Below, piece after piece: positions 1-8,345 of a DNA stretch of 64,000 bases; the first letter of the stretch is position 1, and each line of letters starts with the position of its first letter. Source of the DNA: Pseudochrobactrum kiredjianiae. Its GTDB lineage: Bacteria; Pseudomonadota; Alphaproteobacteria; Rhizobiales; Rhizobiaceae. A model generated the notes under the pieces. That model made no database searches. It was given only the letters and a program-made list of their open reading frames with translations, and was not told the origin of the DNA. A program made the position numbers and the translations under genes. The stretch covers positions 24,350 to 88,349 of the forward strand of contig NZ_JAUCBM010000012.1 of the NCBI RefSeq assembly GCF_030362795.1. Reading direction: 5' to 3'.

Positions 1-567
1 ATTGACGGGCCAATCGCCCGCAAGCTTGAAGTGAAATATGTACTGCCAAACTGGTCGGGCGAGTTGCTCGATAATATTATTGATTATGTGACTTATGTGC
101 TGATCCCCGCTTTTGCACTCTATCAGAGCGGCTTTATGGGGCATGGCCTGTCGTTCCTCTCAGGCGCGATCATCGTTATCAGCAGCGCGATCTACTATGC
201 CGATACGGGTATGAAGACCAAAGAGAACTTCTTTAAAGGCTTCCCTGTGGTCTGGAACATGGTGGTATTCACGCTGTTTATCGTCGGACCCGGCGAGTGG
301 ACAGCTTTCGGTATCGTTGTCGTCTCCGCAATCCTGTCTTTCATGCCGCTGAACTTCTTGCATCCGGTGCGCGTTGCCCGTTTGCGTCCGCTCAACCTCA
401 CCATCTTTCTGGCATGGTGTGTGTTCGGTGTGGCCGGTATTTACTACCATATGGATGCGCCACTCTGGGTGCGTATCGGCATCACCGTAACCGGTATTTA
501 TCTCTACTGCATCGGTATTGTGATGCAGTTCCTGCCTAATCTTGGTCTTAAAACAGCTGCGAAATAA
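1..567 (+). CDS. pcs: phosphatidylcholine synthase, 3' part (5' end outside window)
   Basis: Integral inner-membrane enzyme that condenses CDP-diacylglycerol with choline to give phosphatidylcholine. The frame is open from base 1 and already contains the CDP-alcohol phosphotransferase signature: DG-x2-AR at the very start, then G-x3-D-x3-D (GELLDNIID). The first in-frame start-like codon is a GTG at 31, but it lies inside this motif, so the true start is upstream of the window. About five hydrophobic segments follow. The full family is about 240 residues, so roughly 50 are missing. The identification rests on the motif plus overall likeness to rhizobial and Brucella Pcs. It ends 15 bases before the quinone oxidoreductase gene and may share its transcript. 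Confidence 0.88.
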   Translation: MDGPIARKLEVKYVLPNWSGELLDNIIDYVTYVLIPAFALYQSGFMGHGLSFLSGAIIVISSAIYYADTGMKTKENFFKGFPVVWNMVVFTLFIVGPGEWTAFGIVVVSAILSFMPLNFLHPVRVARLRPLNLTIFLAWCVFGVAGIYYHMDAPLWVRIGITVTGIYLYCIGIVMQFLPNLGLKTAAK

Positions 568-582
568 CAGGGAATACAGACT

Positions 583-1557
583 ATGACGAATGCCATTCTG
601 ATCCGCGAAACCGGTGGTGCTGATGTTCTGAAATATGAACAGGTTGAAATTGGTCAGCCAATAGCCGGTGAAGCCCGCATCCGCCATGAAGCGGTTGGTC
701 TGAACTTCATCGATGTCTATTTCCGTACCGGTCTCTATAAAGCACCGCAAATGCCTTTCATTCCGGGGCAGGAAGGTGCGGGAACTGTTGTGGCTGTCGG
801 CGAGGGTGTAACTAATGTCAAAACCGGTGATCGCGTTGCCTATACTGGTGCTATGGGCGCTTATGCTGATGAGCGTCTGATTGCTGCTGATCGTCTGGTA
901 AAAGTGCCGGATAATATGGATCTGCGCCTTGCCGCATCGATGATGCTCAAAGGCATGACCGCTTATTATCTGACCAATCTGACATATAAAATCCAGAAGG
1001 GCGATACAGTTCTGATCCATGCGGCTGCCGGCGGCGTAGGACAGATTGCTGGTCAGTGGGCGAAACATCTTGGTGCGACAGTTATCGGCACTGCGGGCTC
1101 GCAAGAGAAAATCGATCTTGCGCTGTCACTCGGCTATGATCACGTGATCAATTACCGTGAAGATAATTTCGTCGAGAAGGTGAAGGAATTTACCGGCGGA
1201 AAAGGTTTGCCGGTGGTTTATGACAGTGTCGGCAAAGATACTTTCCCTGCATCGCTGCAGGTTCTGCAACCACGCGGTTTGTTTGTGAGCTATGGCAATG
1301 CCTCGGGGCCGGTGCCGCCATTCGAACTGGCACTGCTTAATCAATATGGCTCGATATACATGACACGTCCGTCGCTTGGCGCTTATATTGCAACGCGGGA
1401 AGAACTTGAGCGTGCAGCAGCGGCACTGTTTGATGTGGTTGCCAGCGGTGCTGTCAAAATCAACCTCAATCAAACCTATGATCTTCGTGATGCCGCACAG
1501 GCGCATCGCGATCTCGAAGACCGCAAGACCACCGGAACAACAGTGTTGATTCCGTAA
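583..1557 (+). CDS. qor: NAD(P)H:quinone oxidoreductase, zinc-independent MDR family
   Basis: 324-residue cytoplasmic protein of the medium-chain dehydrogenase/reductase superfamily, zeta-crystallin/Qor branch. It reduces quinones with NAD(P)H. A GroES-like N-terminal domain carries the GQEGAGTVVAVGEGV stretch near residue 65. The Rossmann-fold nucleotide-binding motif (AAAGGVGQIAGQWAK) lies near residue 147. The catalytic zinc cysteines of alcohol dehydrogenases are absent, as expected for this branch. The length is normal (about 325). The start at 583 follows a short gap after pcs with a purine-rich leader. The physiological substrate cannot be read from sequence. Confidence 0.9.
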   Translation: MTNAILIRETGGADVLKYEQVEIGQPIAGEARIRHEAVGLNFIDVYFRTGLYKAPQMPFIPGQEGAGTVVAVGEGVTNVKTGDRVAYTGAMGAYADERLIAADRLVKVPDNMDLRLAASMMLKGMTAYYLTNLTYKIQKGDTVLIHAAAGGVGQIAGQWAKHLGATVIGTAGSQEKIDLALSLGYDHVINYREDNFVEKVKEFTGGKGLPVVYDSVGKDTFPASLQVLQPRGLFVSYGNASGPVPPFELALLNQYGSIYMTRPSLGAYIATREELERAAAALFDVVASGAVKINLNQTYDLRDAAQAHRDLEDRKTTGTTVLIP

Positions 1558-1592
1558 AACCGGCATTCTCTGCCGTTTAAAACCCTGTTGAA

Positions 1593-1635
1593 CTCCGGTG
1601 AAGAGCAGTTTCACCGGAGGCGGTTTTGTTTTTCT
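1593..1635 (+). terminator. intrinsic terminator after qor
   Basis: Inverted repeat CTCCGGTGAA (1593-1602) and TTCACCGGAG (1610-1619) with a 7-base loop, followed by a T-rich run to about 1635. It separates the pcs-qor pair from the ABC importer operon. Confidence 0.6.
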
Positions 1636-1718
1636 TCTAAAAATTGTTCATAGAATTGTTATAAATTACATTTCGTCTTCCCTATTTTTTTTACTGTGGC
1701 ATAAGGTGGGCGGAAGCA

Positions 1719-3278
1719 ATGTCTCGGGGAAACATGACAGAACCTTCCGCATCATCTCTACAATTGCTGGATGTACAGCGCCTGACAAAGCAGTTTGGCG
1801 CGCTGAAAGCCTGCGATCAGATTGATCTGACCATTGAGCGCGGTGAAATTCACGCGCTGTTGGGAGAGAATGGTGCTGGAAAATCCACGCTTGTCAAAAT
1901 GCTGTTCGGCTCATTACAGCCGCTTGAAGGCGAGATTTTCTGGAAAGCTCGCAAGGTTCGTATGACCAGTCCGGCCTTTGCCCGTAAGCTCGGCATTGGC
2001 ATGGTGTTCCAGCATTTCTCATTATTTGACAGTCTCACGGCTGCGGAGAATATCGCGCTATCGCTGGATGCTGGCCTGTCACTCGCAGAGGTTGCCAAAA
2101 AAGCATCAAAAATCGGTGAGACCTATGGTCTTCCGGTTGATACAGATGCCTTGGTCGGTGATCTGTCGGTTGGTGAGCGTCAGCGGATTGAGATTATCCG
2201 ATGCCTGTTGCAGGAGCCTGAACTGATTATTCTGGACGAGCCGACAGCCGTCCTCACGCCTCAGGAAGCAGATAAGCTGTTTGTTACGCTGAACAGGCTT
2301 AAAAGCGAAGGCAAATCCATTCTCTATATCAGCCACCGGCTGGAAGAAGTGAAGCAGATTTGTGACCGCGCCACTGTGCTGCGTCACGGTAAGGTCGTGT
2401 CCCATTGCACACCTTCTCAGGAAACAACCGCATCCCTTGCGCGCATGATGGTAGGCGAGGATGTTGCCCTTGTTGAGCGCCCGAAGCTGGCTGCTCAGCC
2501 GCAAGGTCATGATAATCTGCTCGAGATTAACGGGCTTTCTCAGGCACCGCGCGGGCCTTTCTCAACGGCATTACGCGATATTTCCCTGTCTGTATGCGCC
2601 GGTGAGGTTGTCGGCATTGCCGGTGTCGCCGGTAACGGGCAGAGTGAGTTTTTTGAAGCCGTCTCCGGTGAAGTGCGTCAGGACAAAGCCGCAGCCATCC
2701 GTATTCGCGGGCAGGAGGCCGGTCTTTCCGGCATTACCCGCCGCCGTCTGCTGGGAGCGGGCTTTGTACCGGAAGAACGTCTCGGACATGGCGCAGTACC
2801 GGAACTGCCCCTGACTGATAACCTGTTTTTGTCGCGTTATCGCACCGATGCCAAGGTCTTTCTTAAAGGCGGCTTTCTGAAAATCATCGCACGTTCAGCA
2901 CTCTCATCGGCAGCCAAGCGCATTAATACGATGATGGATGTGCGCAAAAATGCAGAGAACCCTGTGGCGGGTGCATTATCCGGCGGTAATTTGCAGAAAT
3001 TCATTATCGGACGGGAACTGGATCGCAATCCGTCAGTGCTGGTTGTCAATCAGCCGACATGGGGCGTGGATGCCGGTGCTGCGATGCGTATTCGTCAGGC
3101 TTTGGTGGATTTGTCACGGCAGGGTTCAGCCGTTCTCGTTATCAGTCAGGATCTTGATGAATTGTTTGAAATCTGTGACCGCATCGCTGTGATGCATCAT
3201 GGGCAACTGTCTGAAGCATTGCCGCGCGATATTGTAACCGCCGAGAAAATCGGCCTGATGATGGGCGGGGCAATCTGA
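1719..3278 (+). CDS. BMP-type ABC importer, double ATPase subunit
   Basis: 519-residue ATPase with two fused nucleotide-binding domains, the architecture of the RbsA/MglA and nucleoside (NupA/BmpA-linked) importers. The first domain has Walker A GENGAGKST near residue 49, signature LSVGERQRIEI and Walker B LIILDEPTAVL. The second domain is degenerate: its P-loop region reads GVAGNGQSE, its signature LSGGNLQKFIIGREL, and its Walker B is VVNQPTWGVD in place of a canonical D-E pair. That is normal for this family. An alternative start at 1734 also has a purine-rich leader. It overlaps the next gene (ATGATG at 3278), so it heads a coupled operon of ATPase, two permeases and binding protein. The substrate is probably a nucleoside or related compound, but this is not proven. 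Confidence 0.9.
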   Translation: MSRGNMTEPSASSLQLLDVQRLTKQFGALKACDQIDLTIERGEIHALLGENGAGKSTLVKMLFGSLQPLEGEIFWKARKVRMTSPAFARKLGIGMVFQHFSLFDSLTAAENIALSLDAGLSLAEVAKKASKIGETYGLPVDTDALVGDLSVGERQRIEIIRCLLQEPELIILDEPTAVLTPQEADKLFVTLNRLKSEGKSILYISHRLEEVKQICDRATVLRHGKVVSHCTPSQETTASLARMMVGEDVALVERPKLAAQPQGHDNLLEINGLSQAPRGPFSTALRDISLSVCAGEVVGIAGVAGNGQSEFFEAVSGEVRQDKAAAIRIRGQEAGLSGITRRRLLGAGFVPEERLGHGAVPELPLTDNLFLSRYRTDAKVFLKGGFLKIIARSALSSAAKRINTMMDVRKNAENPVAGALSGGNLQKFIIGRELDRNPSVLVVNQPTWGVDAGAAMRIRQALVDLSRQGSAVLVISQDLDELFEICDRIAVMHHGQLSEALPRDIVTAEKIGLMMGGAI

Positions 3279-4369
3279 TGCGTATTGAACTGATTAAAAG
3301 ACCGCAACCCTCCCGTTGGTTTAGTGCTCTTTCACCACTGATCGCCTTGGCGCTTGCAATGATTTGCGGCGCCATTTTGTTTGCGCTGATGGGTAAAGAT
3401 CCTTTTGCGGCATTGCATGCATTCTTTATTGAGCCGCTACTGGATATCTGGTCGATCCACGAATTGCTGGTGAAGGCCGCGCCGCTGATCCTGATCGCAG
3501 TCGGTTTGTCGGTTTGTTATTTGTCGAATAACTGGAATATCGGTGCCGAAGGTCAGCTGACCATGGGCGCGATTGCCGGTTCGATGATGCCGATTGTGTT
3601 TCCTGATGTGCAGGGGTGGTATGTTCTGCCGCTTATGCTGCTGATGGGGATGGCTGGTGGTGCGCTTTATGCGGCTATTCCGGCACTGCTCAAAGTACGT
3701 TTTAACGCCAATACAATTTTGACCAGCCTGATGTTGGTCTATGTGGCGCAGTTCTTTCTGGACTGGCTGGTGCGCGGCCCGTGGCGCAATCCTGCGGGGA
3801 TGAATTTCCCTGAAAGCCGACAGTTTCATGATTATGCCATTCTGCCGGAAATTTGGTCTGCATCAGGTCGCGCGCATTGGGGCTTTGTATTTGCCATTAT
3901 TGCGGCTTTTGCTCTGTGGTTCATGTTGCGCAACACACTCCAAGGATTTCAGATTAAAGTTGTCGGACAAAGCCCGCGTGCTGCCCGTTTTGCCGGTTTC
4001 AGTGCCGGTAAGATCACGTTTTTTGCCTTTCTGCTCTCCGGCGCATTGGCAGGGCTGGCCGGTATCAGCGAAGTTTCCGGCGCCATCGGCCAGCTGCGCA
4101 CAACCATCACGCCGGGCTACGGCTTTACAGCAATTATTATTGCATTTCTTGGCCGCCTTAATCCGCTTGGCATTATTGCTGCGGGTCTTGTTCTGGCGCT
4201 TTCCTATCTTGGTGGTGAGGCCGCTCAGCTTTCTATCGGTATCTCCGAGAAAGCAGCGCGGGTGTTTCAGGGTATGATCCTGTTCTTTGTTCTCGCCTGC
4301 GACAGTTTCATTCATTATCGCATTCGTTTTGTCAGCCGCAGTCAGCATGATCTGCGCGGGGAGGCCTGA
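3278..4369 (+). CDS. BMP-type ABC importer, permease subunit 1
   Basis: 363-residue inner-membrane permease of the BPD_transp_2 (LivHM/RbsC-like) family. Around nine hydrophobic segments are visible. The conserved stretch NNWNIGAEGQL near residue 85 is typical of the larger permease of nucleoside-type BMP importers. It starts in an overlap with the ATPase stop codon and is followed after 3 bases by the second permease, which indicates translational coupling. It forms the translocation path with the 4373-5293 product. Confidence 0.9.
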   Translation: MRIELIKRPQPSRWFSALSPLIALALAMICGAILFALMGKDPFAALHAFFIEPLLDIWSIHELLVKAAPLILIAVGLSVCYLSNNWNIGAEGQLTMGAIAGSMMPIVFPDVQGWYVLPLMLLMGMAGGALYAAIPALLKVRFNANTILTSLMLVYVAQFFLDWLVRGPWRNPAGMNFPESRQFHDYAILPEIWSASGRAHWGFVFAIIAAFALWFMLRNTLQGFQIKVVGQSPRAARFAGFSAGKITFFAFLLSGALAGLAGISEVSGAIGQLRTTITPGYGFTAIIIAFLGRLNPLGIIAAGLVLALSYLGGEAAQLSIGISEKAARVFQGMILFFVLACDSFIHYRIRFVSRSQHDLRGEA

Positions 4370-4372
4370 GCC

Positions 4373-5293
4373 ATGGATATGACACAGGCTATTCTGCTGA
4401 CCATTGCCACTGCGGCAACACCTCTGCTGATTGCAGCGCTTGGAGAACTGGTTGCAGAGCGCTCCGGCGTTCTCAATCTCGGTGTTGAAGGCATGATGGT
4501 CATGGGCGCTGTCACCGGCTTTGCCATTGCCTATACAACCGGCAATGCATGGCTTGGCATGTTCGCTGCAATTCTTGCAGGGGCAGCGCTGGCTTTGCTG
4601 TTTGCATTCCTGACGCTGACATTGGTTGCCAATCAGGTGGCGACCGGACTGGCGCTGACTATTCTTGGTCTTGGCGCATCGGCGGTGATCGGTGAGAGCT
4701 TTGTTGGCTTGCCTGGTGTCAAACTGCCGTCGCTGAATATTCCTTATCTCAGTGATCTGCCGCTGATCGGTAAACTACTGTTCGGACAAGACGTGATTTT
4801 CTATATCGCAATGGTGCTGGTTATCAGTGTCAGCTGGTTCCTGTTCCGCACAAGGGCAGGGCTTCAACTGCGCTCCATCGGCGATAATCATAGCTCTGCC
4901 CATGCGCTTGGCATTAATGTCGTGCGCACGCGTTATCTGGCCGTGGTATTTGGTGGTGCCTGTGCCGGTCTTGCCGGTGCACAGCTGTCGCTTGTTTACG
5001 TGCCGCAATGGGTTGAGAATATGAGTGCAGGGCGCGGCTGGATTGCGCTGGCTCTGGTGGTGTTCGCCTCGTGGCGGCCATGGCGTGTGTTGATTGGGGC
5101 CTATTTGTTTGGCGCGGTCACCATTGGCCAGCTGCATGCACAGGCCTTTGGTATCGGCCTGCCGTCACAATTTATGTCGGCACTGCCTTATCTGGCGACA
5201 ATTGTGGTTCTGGTTGTTATTTCCCGCAACCGCCGCCTCACCATGATGAATACGCCGGCTTCACTCGGCAAATCTTTTGTACCGGATCGCTGA
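4373..5293 (+). CDS. BMP-type ABC importer, permease subunit 2
   Basis: 306-residue permease of the same family as its upstream neighbour but shorter. The family motif ([14 protein letters not shown]) lies near residue 29, and about eight membrane segments are visible. It begins 3 bases after the preceding stop. The heterodimeric permease arrangement matches the nucleoside-type transporters (NupC/NupB-like in Gram-positives, YufPQ), where one long and one short permease pair up. Confidence 0.9.
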   Translation: MDMTQAILLTIATAATPLLIAALGELVAERSGVLNLGVEGMMVMGAVTGFAIAYTTGNAWLGMFAAILAGAALALLFAFLTLTLVANQVATGLALTILGLGASAVIGESFVGLPGVKLPSLNIPYLSDLPLIGKLLFGQDVIFYIAMVLVISVSWFLFRTRAGLQLRSIGDNHSSAHALGINVVRTRYLAVVFGGACAGLAGAQLSLVYVPQWVENMSAGRGWIALALVVFASWRPWRVLIGAYLFGAVTIGQLHAQAFGIGLPSQFMSALPYLATIVVLVVISRNRRLTMMNTPASLGKSFVPDR

Positions 5294-5350
5294 CACAAAT
5301 TTTGCGATCCCCTTATACCGGCATCGGACGTTAACAGGAGAACGGGCACC

Positions 5351-6418
5351 ATGAAAAAAGCGCTTACGATCCTTGCTACAGCAGCAAGTATCACAATGGC
5401 GGGCAGCGCCTTTGCACAAGAGCCGCTCAAAGTCGGATTTATCTATATCGGACCTCCGGGCGATTTCGGCTGGACTTACCAGCATGATGAAGCCCGTAAG
5501 GCGATGGAAAAAGAGTTTGGCGATAAGATCACCACCACTTATCTTGAAAGCGTGCCGGAAGGTGCCGATGCCGAGCGTTCGATTGAACGTCTTGCCCGCG
5601 CCGGTAATAAGCTGATTTTCACAACGTCTTTCGGCTATATGGATCCGACAATCAAAGTGGCGAAGAAATATCCGGACGTGAAATTTGAGCACGCAACCGG
5701 CTATAAAACTGCTGAAAATGTTTCCGCCTATAATGCGCGCTTCTATGAAGGCCGTTATGTGCAGGGACAGATCGCTGCGAAGATTTCCAAAAATGGTACA
5801 GCCGGTTTCATCGGTTCTGTTCCGGTGCCGGAAGTTGTTCAGGCAATCAACTCATTCATGCTCGGCGCACAGTCGGTTAATCCGGATTTCAAGATCAAAG
5901 TGATCTGGGCGAATGCATGGTTTGATCCGGGTCGTGAAGCCGATGCGGCTAAGGCGCTGATCGATCAAGGCGTTGATGTTCTGGCGCAGCACACCAACTC
6001 CACTGCACCTGTACAGGTTGCAGCAGAGCGCGGGATCAAGGCATTTGGTCAGGCTTCGGATATGATCAAGTTTGGCCCTGAAACTCAGCTGACAGCTACA
6101 GTTTATAACTGGTCGCCTTATTATATCGAGCGCACCAAGGCTGTTCTGGATGGCACATGGAAAGAGAAAAACTCATTTGACGGTATGAATACCGGTCTGG
6201 TGACAATGGCACCAATGACCAACATGCCTGACGATGTGAAAGCCATGGCCGAAGAAACCATCAAGAAGCTCGCTTCCGGCGAACTGAAGCCGTTTACCGG
6301 CCCGCTGAAAAAGCAGGATGGTTCTGAATGGCTCAAGGAAGGTGAAACTGCGGATGATGCAACCATCATCGGCATGAACTTCTACGTTCAGGGCATTGAC
6401 GATCAATTGCCGCAATAA
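5351..6418 (+). CDS. BMP family ABC substrate-binding protein (periplasmic)
   Basis: 355-residue exported binding protein. Residues 1-22 form a Sec signal peptide ending in an AFA-type cleavage site before QEPLKVGFIYIG. The mature part shows the Bmp/PnrA features: the opening strand and GPPGDFGWTYQHDEARK, then a GFIGSVP-VPEV hinge region and a later NAWFDPGREADAAKALIDQG stretch. A clear AGGAGAA Shine-Dalgarno precedes the ATG. Unlike Gram-positive members it has no lipobox. It is the last gene of the importer operon and is followed by a strong terminator. Homologues bind purine nucleosides or related ligands. The ligand here is unknown. Confidence 0.9.
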   Translation: MKKALTILATAASITMAGSAFAQEPLKVGFIYIGPPGDFGWTYQHDEARKAMEKEFGDKITTTYLESVPEGADAERSIERLARAGNKLIFTTSFGYMDPTIKVAKKYPDVKFEHATGYKTAENVSAYNARFYEGRYVQGQIAAKISKNGTAGFIGSVPVPEVVQAINSFMLGAQSVNPDFKIKVIWANAWFDPGREADAAKALIDQGVDVLAQHTNSTAPVQVAAERGIKAFGQASDMIKFGPETQLTATVYNWSPYYIERTKAVLDGTWKEKNSFDGMNTGLVTMAPMTNMPDDVKAMAEETIKKLASGELKPFTGPLKKQDGSEWLKEGETADDATIIGMNFYVQGIDDQLPQ

Positions 6419-6436
6419 GCAGTTTGTCGAAGTGAT

Positions 6437-6470
6437 AAAGAAAAGGCTCCGCATGCGGAGCCTTTTCTTT
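6437..6470. terminator. bidirectional intrinsic terminator
   Basis: A perfect 17-bp palindrome arm pair with an A-rich start and T-rich end sits between the convergent binding-protein gene and the DUF1203 gene. The core is GGCTCCGCATGCGGAGCC. It can stop transcription from both sides, and its right end overlaps the DUF1203 stop codon. The same core recurs at 7051-7068. Confidence 0.85.
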
Positions 6471-6933
6471 ATACTCTGTCGATACGGCCGGAGTAACAGC
6501 CACGTGCAGCATTATGAGCGTGAATATAGACTGCGCTCTCATTGCTGAAGAGGCGTTCAATCGCGCCTTCGACTTCTGTGCCCTGCACAACCTCTGCACC
6601 GATAATCGTGCCTTTTTCATTGTAGGCACGTAGCGACAGCAATCTGGAGCGCATAACGGACGGCACTTCATTGATCCGGTCATAGACCTCTGAGGCATGC
6701 TCATGCACATAAATTGCATGCGTTGCATAATAAGGAGATTCAACCGGCTGACAGACGTGATTGAGCAGCAGCAGGCTGTCACCAATTGCGACCTCACGCA
6801 TGCCGATACGGTCAGGATAGTTTACATCATCAGCAATCACGCGAATTGCACGATGCTTTGCCAGTTCATGATCGGGCTGGCCGAACAGATGACGGAACGG
6901 TTCTGGTGAAAGTCCGGTAATGCGAAAATCCAT
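6469..6933 (-). CDS. DUF1203 family protein
   Basis: 154-residue protein that I recognise as DUF1203. Its N-terminus begins MDFRITGL, and it ends with the family's conserved region around HAHNAARGCYSGRIDRV. The start at 6933 is chosen because CAGGAG lies 7 bases upstream on the minus strand; a longer frame to 6978 has no such support. No signal peptide or membrane segment is seen. It is monocistronic, convergent with the BMP importer and sharing its bidirectional terminator. The biochemical function of the family is not established to my knowledge. Confidence 0.8.
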   Translation of the reverse strand: MDFRITGLSPEPFRHLFGQPDHELAKHRAIRVIADDVNYPDRIGMREVAIGDSLLLLNHVCQPVESPYYATHAIYVHEHASEVYDRINEVPSVMRSRLLSLRAYNEKGTIIGAEVVQGTEVEGAIERLFSNESAVYIHAHNAARGCYSGRIDRV

Positions 6934-7042
6934 TGATAGTCTCCTGTAAATTACAGGAGCACTAAAACGCACGAGCACATCTGAAACACTGCAATTCTGA
7001 TTTTCAAACTAATTTCAGATGAATAATCGCGAGCTACTTCAA

Positions 7043-7070
7043 TAAAAAAAGGCTCCGCATGCGGAGCCTT
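7043..7070 (-). terminator. intrinsic terminator after bfr
   Basis: Read on the minus strand, the hairpin AAGGCTCCGCA / TGCGGAGCCTT (7049-7070) is followed by seven T. It lies 22 bases past the bfr stop codon. Its stem core is identical to the terminator at 6437-6470. Confidence 0.85.
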
Positions 7071-7091
7071 AAATCATAGATAGAAGTGCTG

Positions 7092-7577
7092 TTATTCCGC
7101 AGCGTCGGCAGGTGCGGCATTGAGCATGCCATAACGCTCTTCACCAATCTTACCGAGAAGTTCAAGCTGGGTTTCGAGGAAGTCGATGTGACCTTCCTCA
7201 TCTTTCAGCAATTCATCAAAAAGCTGGCGGCTTACATAGTCACCGGCTTCATCGCAAATTTCACGGGATTTCTTATAGGATGCACGGGCATCATATTCAC
7301 CGGCCAGATCAGCTTCCAGAACTTCCTTTACTGTCTGGCCAATACGCAGCGGTGCAACAGTCTGCAGGTTCGGGTGACCTTCAAGGAAGATAATGCGGTC
7401 AATGATGCGATCTGCATGCTGCATTTCTTCGATGGATTCTTCGCGTTCTTTTTTCGCCAGACGAGTAAAGCCCCAGTCAGACAGAAGGCGGTAGTGCAGC
7501 CAATATTGGTTTACAGCACCGAGTTCGAGGAAAAGTGCCTCATTAAGCCGCTCGATGACCTTTTTGTCGCCCTTCAT
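7092..7577 (-). CDS. bfr: bacterioferritin
   Basis: 161-residue haem-containing iron-storage ferritin. It forms 24-mers that oxidise Fe(II) and store ferric mineral in the cytoplasm. All family landmarks are present when counted from MKGDKKV: ferroxidase ligands E18, E51, H54, E94, E127 and H130, and the haem-ligand Met52. The start at 7577 gives the canonical N-terminus, and a GGGAG sequence lies about 9 bases upstream. A longer in-frame extension to 7646 is not homologous and overlaps bfd. The gene overlaps the 3' end of bfd by 35 bases, so the two are translationally coupled. The tandem ICE-like boxes upstream of the operon fit Irr control. Confidence 0.97.
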   Translation of the reverse strand: MKGDKKVIERLNEALFLELGAVNQYWLHYRLLSDWGFTRLAKKEREESIEEMQHADRIIDRIIFLEGHPNLQTVAPLRIGQTVKEVLEADLAGEYDARASYKKSREICDEAGDYVSRQLFDELLKDEEGHIDFLETQLELLGKIGEERYGMLNAAPADAAE

Positions 7578-7854
7578 TCCATTTACTCCCGAATTGTTCA
7601 CGTAACGCCCGAACGCGATCAATATAGACAATGAATTCAGAATCATTGTGCTCGCGCCGAAGATGATATTCTTCGGTGACTCTTATGATCGTTTCAACGA
7701 CATTTGGGAAGCAGCCGCAGCAACGCCCACGCTTTTTCATGGCATGGTAGACCTTGGCAGGAACAATTAATTGCCAGCAATCTTCATCCAGCATCTGAAT
7801 AATAGTATTTTCGATTTCTTTGGCAGTAATAATATTGCAATGGCAGACTAACAT
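7543..7854 (-). CDS. bfd: bacterioferritin-associated ferredoxin
   Basis: 103-residue [2Fe-2S] protein of the BFD family. It reduces the mineral core of bacterioferritin to release iron. Four cysteines occur in the family pattern: C4-x-C6 at the N-terminus and a C-x2-C pair within RGRCCGCFP near residue 46. The C-terminal 35 residues go beyond the roughly 65-residue classical Bfd, and their codons overlap the bfr start. No good Shine-Dalgarno precedes the ATG. Instead the ATG sits inside the last codons of the 7848-8012 ORF (ATGTTAG overlap), so its translation probably depends on that ORF. Confidence 0.92.
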   Translation of the reverse strand: MLVCHCNIITAKEIENTIIQMLDEDCWQLIVPAKVYHAMKKRGRCCGCFPNVVETIIRVTEEYHLRREHNDSEFIVYIDRVRALREQFGSKWNEGRQKGHRAA

Positions 7855-8012
7855 TCTGCACCATGCATGTTTGAAACGGCTAAAAATCCGTAATTTACGA
7901 TAAATTTATTTGAATTAGATGCGATGGAACTGAAAATCATATTATGATTTTCTGCTAAATCGCCTATTGTGATCGCATTCTTGGACACAATCGAAAAATT
8001 ATACTGATTCAT
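7848..8012 (-). CDS. 54-residue small ORF coupled to bfd
   Basis: Unrecognised 54-residue product beginning MNQYNFSIVSK and ending in GAEC. The start at 8012 is chosen because a near-perfect GGAGGA lies 4 bases upstream, which is the strongest ribosome site in this locus. Its stop (TAG, 7850-7848) overlaps the bfd ATG (7854-7852) by 7 bases, a classical translational-coupling arrangement. No signal peptide or metal motif is evident. It may be a small protein in its own right or a leader peptide whose translation opens bfd. The arrangement is seen directly; the function is unknown. Confidence 0.5.
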   Translation of the reverse strand: MNQYNFSIVSKNAITIGDLAENHNMIFSSIASNSNKFIVNYGFLAVSNMHGAEC

Positions 8013-8113
8013 TATTCCTCCAAATGGATGGGTCAAGGCCAAACATTTAAAGTTGCACTGTAACTGGTTGATTTTCTAATGCTTCATGCTCAGAAAATTG
8101 TCAAACACTGCAG

Positions 8114-8156
8114 ATTAAAACAGTTCTAAAAATCAACTATTTAGAATGATTTTAAA
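8114..8156 (-). promoter_or_regulatory. tandem Irr-type ICE boxes upstream of the bfd-bfr operon
   Basis: Two 17-bp elements with 26-bp centre spacing resemble the rhizobial iron control element TTTAGAA-N3-TTCTAAA. One is TTTAGAATGATTTTAAA (8140-8156) and the other is ATTAAAACAGTTCTAAA (8114-8130). Each has one perfect and one degenerate half. On the minus strand they precede a possible TTGACA -35 (8104-8099) about 100 bases before the coupled small ORF. This fits Irr control of iron storage, as known in rhizobia and Brucella. Confidence 0.55.
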
Positions 8157-8289
8157 CTTGAGTTAAATATCCATATTAATTGAGCTATTCATCGTGAAGG
8201 TGCTTCTAAAAGCAATGATAATGGTAAGATAATACCTGTGCGGCATGTTGCCGCATATCGTTCTATGGAGTGATTTCAACAGGTTTTTA

Positions 8290-8322
8290 TAAAAAAGCAG
8301 CGCGTCTTGTGGGACGCGCTGC
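8290..8322 (-). terminator. intrinsic terminator after bhuA
   Basis: On the minus strand the stem GCAGCGCGTC / GACGCGCTGC (8297-8322) is followed by six T. It lies 24 bases past the receptor stop codon. Confidence 0.85.
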
Positions 8323-8345
8323 CGGATTTTTGAAGTTATACGAAC

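Noticed and set aside
160..1104. 314-codon open frame on the minus strand
   Set aside because: It lies fully antisense to pcs and qor, has no protein-like pattern I recognise, and qor is certain.
5351..6418. Possible autoinducer-2 or sugar-binding protein instead of BMP
   Set aside because: The GFIYIGPPGDFGWTYQHDEAR opening and partner genes match the BMP/PnrA class, not LsrB/RbsB.
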